From positions 1 to 8,278 of the forward strand of contig CAMBTF010000060.1 in the NCBI GenBank assembly GCA_945870545.1: a DNA stretch of 8,278 bases. The letters run 5' to 3'. This document shows, in pieces, positions 5,551 to 8,278 of the stretch. A program made the position numbers and the translations under genes. The notes beneath the pieces are model-generated. The model was not told the origin of the DNA. It saw only the letters and a list, made by a program, of their open reading frames with translations, and did no database searches. Position 1 is the first letter of the stretch, and each line of letters starts with the position of its first letter. This DNA comes from Akkermansia muciniphila. GTDB taxonomy: Bacteria; Verrucomicrobiota; Verrucomicrobiia; Verrucomicrobiales; Akkermansiaceae.

Positions 5551-5925
5551 CTAGCTCTTCCAGTTCAGCGCCCCTTTTTTGAGTGCATAAATGTAGGCGA
5601 TCGCAAGAACCCCGGCGAAGCCAGCCATGCTTGCCAGCGCGGTCGGGCCGTGATGCGCGGCGAGATCCCGGAACTGTACGGCCCATGGATACATGAAGAC
5701 GACCTCGATATCGAAGATCACGAACAGCATCGCGACCATGTAGAATTTCACGGAAAAGCGCGGCGCGCCGTCTCCGATCGGGATCATGCCGCATTCGTAG
5801 GCGCTGTCCTTGGTGGCGTTGCGGCGAGCCGAGCGCCCGAAGATTACGCTCAGCGCGAGAGTTGTCACCGCGAAGCCGATGGCGATGATCACCTGAAAGA
5901 GGACGGGGAGATAATGTTCGGGCAT
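5551..5925 (-). CDS. nuoA: NADH-quinone oxidoreductase subunit A
   Basis: NuoA is a small membrane subunit of respiratory complex I (proton-pumping NADH dehydrogenase). The 124-residue product has three hydrophobic helices at about 8-29, 61-81 and 95-114. It carries the family signature SAYECGMIPIGDG (41-53), then RFSVKFYMVAMLFVIFDIEV (56-75), where Asp72 and Glu74 correspond to the conserved acidic pair of the second helix. The ATG at 5925 gives the usual short N-terminus; no strong ribosome site is visible. nuoA normally heads a nuoABCD... operon, but the next gene downstream here is the cysJ-like flavoprotein, so this copy is separate from the rest of complex I. A strong terminator lies just upstream (5978-6013), so it probably has its own promoter in 5926-5977, although none is obvious. 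Confidence 0.95.
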   Translation of the reverse strand: MPEHYLPVLFQVIIAIGFAVTTLALSVIFGRSARRNATKDSAYECGMIPIGDGAPRFSVKFYMVAMLFVIFDIEVVFMYPWAVQFRDLAAHHGPTALASMAGFAGVLAIAYIYALKKGALNWKS

Positions 5926-5977
5926 GGTCTTGAAGTTGTCGGCGCGATTCGTAGGGCTTCGCGCGCGCCTTGGGTAG

Positions 5978-6013
5978 AAAAAAACCCGCGCCGGTTTTTA
6001 CGGCGCGGGTTTT
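5978..6013 (-). terminator. Strong intrinsic terminator
   Basis: A perfect 13-base stem (AAAACCCGCGCCG at 5981-5993 and its complement at 6001-6013) with a 7-base loop, followed on the minus strand by seven T (A-run 5978-5984 on plus). It lies 22 bases after the stop of the 107-residue gene and should end the upstream minus-strand transcript. It could work weakly in the plus direction too, where TTTT ends the stem. Confidence 0.9.
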
Positions 6014-6035
6014 GTCGGGAGAGATTGCTCGGGGA

Positions 6036-6359
6036 TCAGGCCTCAGCCGCTGCAGCTGCTTCTTGGGCTGCGGCGTAGGCGCTGGAAGCTTCGTGAACGC
6101 GGGCGGTGCCCTTGTATTCCTTGCCGAGCTTTTCGACGAGGCCCCGGTTGACCAAATTCTGCAGCTTCTCGTAGGAACGGAGGCGGAGCATTTCCTCACC
6201 GCCGCTCACTGCGTTGCGCAGTTTCAGATTTTCGAACACTCTCTCGAAGAGATCGTTGAAACCGAACACTTTCTTTTCGGAAAGGACGTTGCAGAGTTCA
6301 TCGGTCACGTGGTCTGGAAGTCTCCGGGAAAACCGGGTCTTTTTAGTGGTAGTTGGCAT
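6036..6359 (-). CDS. Small protein, possible winged-helix fold, function unknown
   Basis: 107 residues, not recognised by name. It starts with a basic segment (MPTTTKKTRFSRRLP). A helical block follows, LPDHVTDELCNVLSEKKVFG (14-33), then FNDLFERVFENLK and a segment RSYEKLQNLVNRGLVEKLGK (61-80) ending in KEYKG. That last segment looks like the recognition helix and wing of a winged helix-turn-helix, in the way of 'xxLxxLVxRGLVEKxG' regulators. The last 20 residues are almost all Ala and Glu (AAAQEAAAAAEA), likely a disordered or helical tail. It has its own strong terminator, and a 19-base dyad lies about 85 bases upstream. A DNA-binding or ribosome-associated role is possible; both are inference from pattern only. 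Confidence 0.75.
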   Translation of the reverse strand: MPTTTKKTRFSRRLPDHVTDELCNVLSEKKVFGFNDLFERVFENLKLRNAVSGGEEMLRLRSYEKLQNLVNRGLVEKLGKEYKGTARVHEASSAYAAAQEAAAAAEA

Positions 6360-6442
6360 AACAAAATGAACCTAGCAGCATCGGTGACGAAAGCGACTCA
6401 AATTTTCGCAAGGATACATGGCGGAGCCCTTGATAGATGGAC

Positions 6443-6461
6443 AACTGCAAATTATGCAGTT
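6443..6461. promoter_or_regulatory. 19-base dyad, possible operator or weak terminator
   Basis: AACTGCA, AATTA, TGCAGTT: perfect 7-base arms around a 5-base centre, directly after the stop of the metallophosphoesterase gene and about 85 bases upstream of the 107-residue gene. The stem is AT-rich with no T-run on the minus strand, so a protein-binding site is at least as likely as a terminator. It could be an operator for the downstream gene. Confidence 0.35.
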
Positions 6462-7265
6462 TTAAGTTAGTTTCCATTCCGCCGTTTTGCTTTTCAGGGA
6501 GAAAGTCCCTCCCGCCTCACAAACCCGCCCCGCAGAAAGATACACGCCATCCCACTCTACCCATCCCGCGGGGCCGGGGACGACGAAAGAGCCGGTATTG
6601 ATTACGGTTTTGCCGCTTGCCTTGCGGATGCCCTGGCAATGGAAATGGCCACAAACTAGGATCTCCGCGCGGGGAAGATAGGTTTCGCAGAAACGCGCCC
6701 CGTAGCCTCCTTGGCGGAGCCATGCAGAGACCATGTGCAGGGCGCGTTGAGGGGGGAAAGCGGCATCAACGGCCCTTGCCAGCAGGCTGCGTCCGTGCGG
6801 TGGATGCGTCGTCGCCATGCGCCGTGCGATGGCGCGGGCGAGTGCGAGGCGGCTGGCGATGTCTGTGGCGGCGTCTGGGAAGCGACTCCAGAGTTCATCG
6901 ATCACTTCCGGATTTGAAAGCATCTCACGTTTCCAAGGTGCGCCGTTGCGCAACAGCGCATCGCCGTGGGTGATGACGATCCTGCCCTCCGCGAGTTCCA
7001 TGAAGCCGCTGCCCTCCCAGCCGGGATCGTGGTTTCCCGGGAGAAAGACCGCGCCGCGGCCTTCATCCGCGAGGAAGCGGCGGATCTGGCCGAGCATTTC
7101 CGCGGATCTCTCCTGCCATGGTGGCGAGAGCTCCTCCCAAGTGTCGCCATTGAAAAGCACCGTGCCCGCGCCCTGGAACAAGGGCCACAACTTTTCCACA
7201 TCGCCAATCCGCGATGCGCGGTGGCCGAGGTGAAGGTCGGAAAAGATCCTAACGGGAAGTTTCAT
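6462..7265 (-). CDS. Metallophosphoesterase (calcineurin-like), possibly LpxH-like
   Basis: A cytoplasmic two-metal phosphoesterase of about 267 residues. All core motifs are present: FSDLHLGH with Asp10 and His12, FNGDTWEEL with Asp41, LPGNHDPGW with Asn78 and His79, ITHGDALL with His100, and CGHFHCQG with His207 and His209. The DLHLG start, the distance between motifs and the helical insert at about 115-190 recall UDP-2,3-diacylglucosamine hydrolases (LpxH/LpxI role in lipid A synthesis). The match is not close enough to name the substrate. The ATG at 7265 places DxH at residues 10-12 as usual; an in-frame TTG at 7283 would add six residues. It lies between the RlmB-like gene (95-base gap) and the 107-residue gene, on the same strand. 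Confidence 0.9.
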   Translation of the reverse strand: MKLPVRIFSDLHLGHRASRIGDVEKLWPLFQGAGTVLFNGDTWEELSPPWQERSAEMLGQIRRFLADEGRGAVFLPGNHDPGWEGSGFMELAEGRIVITHGDALLRNGAPWKREMLSNPEVIDELWSRFPDAATDIASRLALARAIARRMATTHPPHGRSLLARAVDAAFPPQRALHMVSAWLRQGGYGARFCETYLPRAEILVCGHFHCQGIRKASGKTVINTGSFVVPGPAGWVEWDGVYLSAGRVCEAGGTFSLKSKTAEWKLT

Positions 7266-7309
7266 TTCAAATGGCGACGACAATTTTCAACCCAAAGAAG
7301 AACTCATAT

Positions 7310-7359
7310 TTCTGTCTTTCTGTATTCTGGCCTCTGGTCTCTGGATTCTGAATTCTGAA
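7310..7359. repeat. Imperfect heptanucleotide tandem repeat
   Basis: On the plus strand six 7-base units run in register from 7318: TTCTGTA, TTCTGGC, CTCTGGT, CTCTGGA, TTCTGAA, TTCTGAA. One more (TTCTGTC, 7310-7316) is offset by one base, and a partial TTC continues into the stop codon of the RlmB-like gene. It translates on the minus strand to ...[14 protein letters not shown], a phrase I recall from many spurious annotations. It fills the gap between the RlmB-like and metallophosphoesterase genes. Confidence 0.7.
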
Positions 7360-7360
7360 T

Positions 7361-8011
7361 TCAAGACACAGCAGCCCGCTGCCGCACCGCCTCGAAAAGG
7401 CACACGCCGGTAGCGACGGAGACGTTGAGGCATTCCACTTTTCCGGCCATGGGCAGCTTGGCGAGGAAATCGCAGTTTTCCTCGGTGAGGCGGCGCATGC
7501 CTTTTTCCTCCGCGCCGAGCACCAGCGCGAGCGGGCCGCGCAGGTCGAGTTCGTAGAGTGTTTTCTCCGCGCGGTCGGAGGTTCCCACGAACCACACTCC
7601 GGCTTCCTTGAGCTGCTCCATCGTCCTCGCGAGATTGGTCACCTGCACAAAAGGCACATGATCCGCCGCGCCTACGGACACGCGCCGCACTGTTTCCGTG
7701 ATTCCCACCGCCTTGTCCTTCGGCGCGATCACGGCATGCACGCCCGCGCCGTCCGCCGTCCGCAGGATCGCCCCGAGGTTATGCGGGTCCTGCACGCAAT
7801 CGAGGATCAGCAGGAAAGGGATTTCCGTTTCCGCCACCAGCCGCAATAGATCGTGCTCATCGAGCGCCGGCGCGAGCGTCTCCTCCACAGGCTTCACATG
7901 GCGGTTCTCCCGCGCCTGCCTTGTCTTGTCCCCATGGCTTCTCTCGCCGAAGTTTTTCCGCTTCACGGATTGAGAGGAAACGTTTTGAGCGCGGAGTTCA
8001 ATGGCGAACAT
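7361..8011 (-). CDS. rlmB: RlmB-like 23S rRNA (guanosine-2'-O)-methyltransferase, short form
   Basis: A SPOUT (TrmH family) methyltransferase that would add a 2'-O-methyl group to a ribose in RNA using S-adenosylmethionine; RlmB acts on G2251 of 23S rRNA. The catalytic domain is complete: [20 protein letters not shown] (71-90, motif 1 with Asn78 and Arg84), [13 protein letters not shown] (109-121), [15 protein letters not shown] (161-175, motif 2) and [18 protein letters not shown] (186-203, knot-forming motif 3), then CLFEAVRQR. Unlike standard RlmB (~245 residues) it lacks the N-terminal substrate-binding domain of about 70 residues. Instead it has about 45 basic, low-complexity residues ([20 protein letters not shown]). 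The frame is closed upstream by the TGA of the SulP-like gene (8045-8047), so no longer start exists. The gap to that gene is 33 bases. It could equally be a TrmH-type enzyme with a different RNA target. Confidence 0.85.
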   Translation of the reverse strand: MFAIELRAQNVSSQSVKRKNFGERSHGDKTRQARENRHVKPVEETLAPALDEHDLLRLVAETEIPFLLILDCVQDPHNLGAILRTADGAGVHAVIAPKDKAVGITETVRRVSVGAADHVPFVQVTNLARTMEQLKEAGVWFVGTSDRAEKTLYELDLRGPLALVLGAEEKGMRRLTEENCDFLAKLPMAGKVECLNVSVATGVCLFEAVRQRAAVS

Positions 8012-8044
8012 CAGGCGGCGGGCGGGCGACCGGGAGCTTAGTCT

Positions 8045-8278
8045 TCAGGGGCGCTTGTTGGGGTCGTAGAAAATGCGCACGTCTGCCTCTTTCGTCCCGA
8101 GGAGCTGCTGGGCGCGGCGGAGGGCGTCGCGGGTGGAGATGTTCGGGTTCGAGGGCATGGTCAGGAAAATGTTGCTCTCGCCCTGGGTCCGATCGGCCCC
8201 TTGCTGGAGGGTTTCCAAAATCCCCGAACGTTTGAGCACCTTGTAAACGTCCTTAGTCGCGCCGGAGATGAGCAGGTG
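8045..8278 (-). CDS. SulP-type anion transporter, C-terminal STAS part (partial)
   Basis: The last 77 residues of a gene entering from the right edge. It begins HLLISGATKDVYKVLKRSG, the late helix and strand of a STAS domain (pattern L-x-L-(A/S)-x-x-x-x-x-V-x-x-x-L-x-x-x-G). It continues ESNIFLTMPSNPNISTRDAL, then RRAQQLLGTKEADVRIFYDP. The end resembles the tails of some bacterial SulP (SLC26-like) sulfate or anion transporters as I recall them, in which STAS is the cytoplasmic C-terminal domain. The membrane part is outside the window, so a free-standing STAS protein cannot be excluded and the transported anion is unknown. It is upstream of the RlmB-like gene on the same strand, 33 bases apart, possibly co-transcribed. 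Confidence 0.6.
   Translation of the reverse strand, partial: HLLISGATKDVYKVLKRSGILETLQQGADRTQGESNIFLTMPSNPNISTRDALRRAQQLLGTKEADVRIFYDPNKRP

Noticed and set aside
5185..6078. A 297-codon plus-strand open frame across the cysJ-like start and nuoA
   Set aside because: It is antisense to two clearly identified genes and crosses the terminator at 5978-6013, with no recognisable domain.
5447..6199. A 250-codon minus-strand open frame over nuoA and the terminator
   Set aside because: It is an alternate-frame shadow of nuoA, runs through the terminator and into the 107-residue gene, and has R-rich low-information content.

Overview
The window looks like an ordinary chromosomal segment from a high-GC Gram-negative bacterium, most likely a verrucomicrobium. 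That placement is an inference. It rests on the style of the rhomboid-like N-terminus, the gcvT/gcvH pair, the lack of strong Shine-Dalgarno sequences, and two kinds of low-complexity intergenic repeat that I recall as common in Verrucomicrobia and Planctomycetes genomes. No rRNA, tRNA, CRISPR array or complete transposon was seen.

Layout: (1) 1-203, minus strand: the 5' end of a membrane protein gene that runs off the window. (2) 204-740: a 537-base non-coding stretch between divergent genes, with two copies of a dispersed repeat facing each other. (3) 741-3638, plus strand: the glycine cleavage genes gcvT and gcvH. They are separated by about 1.43 kb of accessory DNA: a PIN-domain toxin relic overlapping a small partner ORF, a second copy of the last ~20 codons of gcvT, a hairpin, and a gene resembling the kinase domain of polyvalent proteins. 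(4) 3651-5387, minus strand: a diflavin reductase of the CysJ type, tail to tail with gcvH with a 12-base gap. (5) 5551-5925, minus: nuoA, apart from other nuo genes. (6) 5978-6013: a clear intrinsic terminator. (7) 6036-8278, all minus: a SulP-type anion transporter C-terminus, an RlmB-like 2'-O-methyltransferase lacking the usual N-terminal domain, a metallophosphoesterase, and a small possible winged-helix protein.

How the genes work together: GcvT and GcvH are two of the four glycine cleavage proteins (GcvP and Lpd are not here). GcvH carries the lipoyl arm and GcvT releases the aminomethyl carbon to tetrahydrofolate. The CysJ-like flavoprotein would pass NADPH electrons to a sulfite reductase or similar acceptor encoded elsewhere, and the SulP end at the right edge could belong to sulfate or other anion uptake. 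The remaining genes are housekeeping and not obviously linked.

The most interesting part is the gcvT-gcvH interval. The two gcvT ends differ at only 5 of 61 aligned bases, and all five are synonymous third positions. Both copies therefore probably diverged while coding, which fits an insertion or recombination that brought in a related gcvT end better than a simple local duplication. I saw no convincing new multi-gene system. The orphan kinase-like gene with its doubtful N-terminus, and the gcvT-end duplication around a toxin relic, are the leads worth following.
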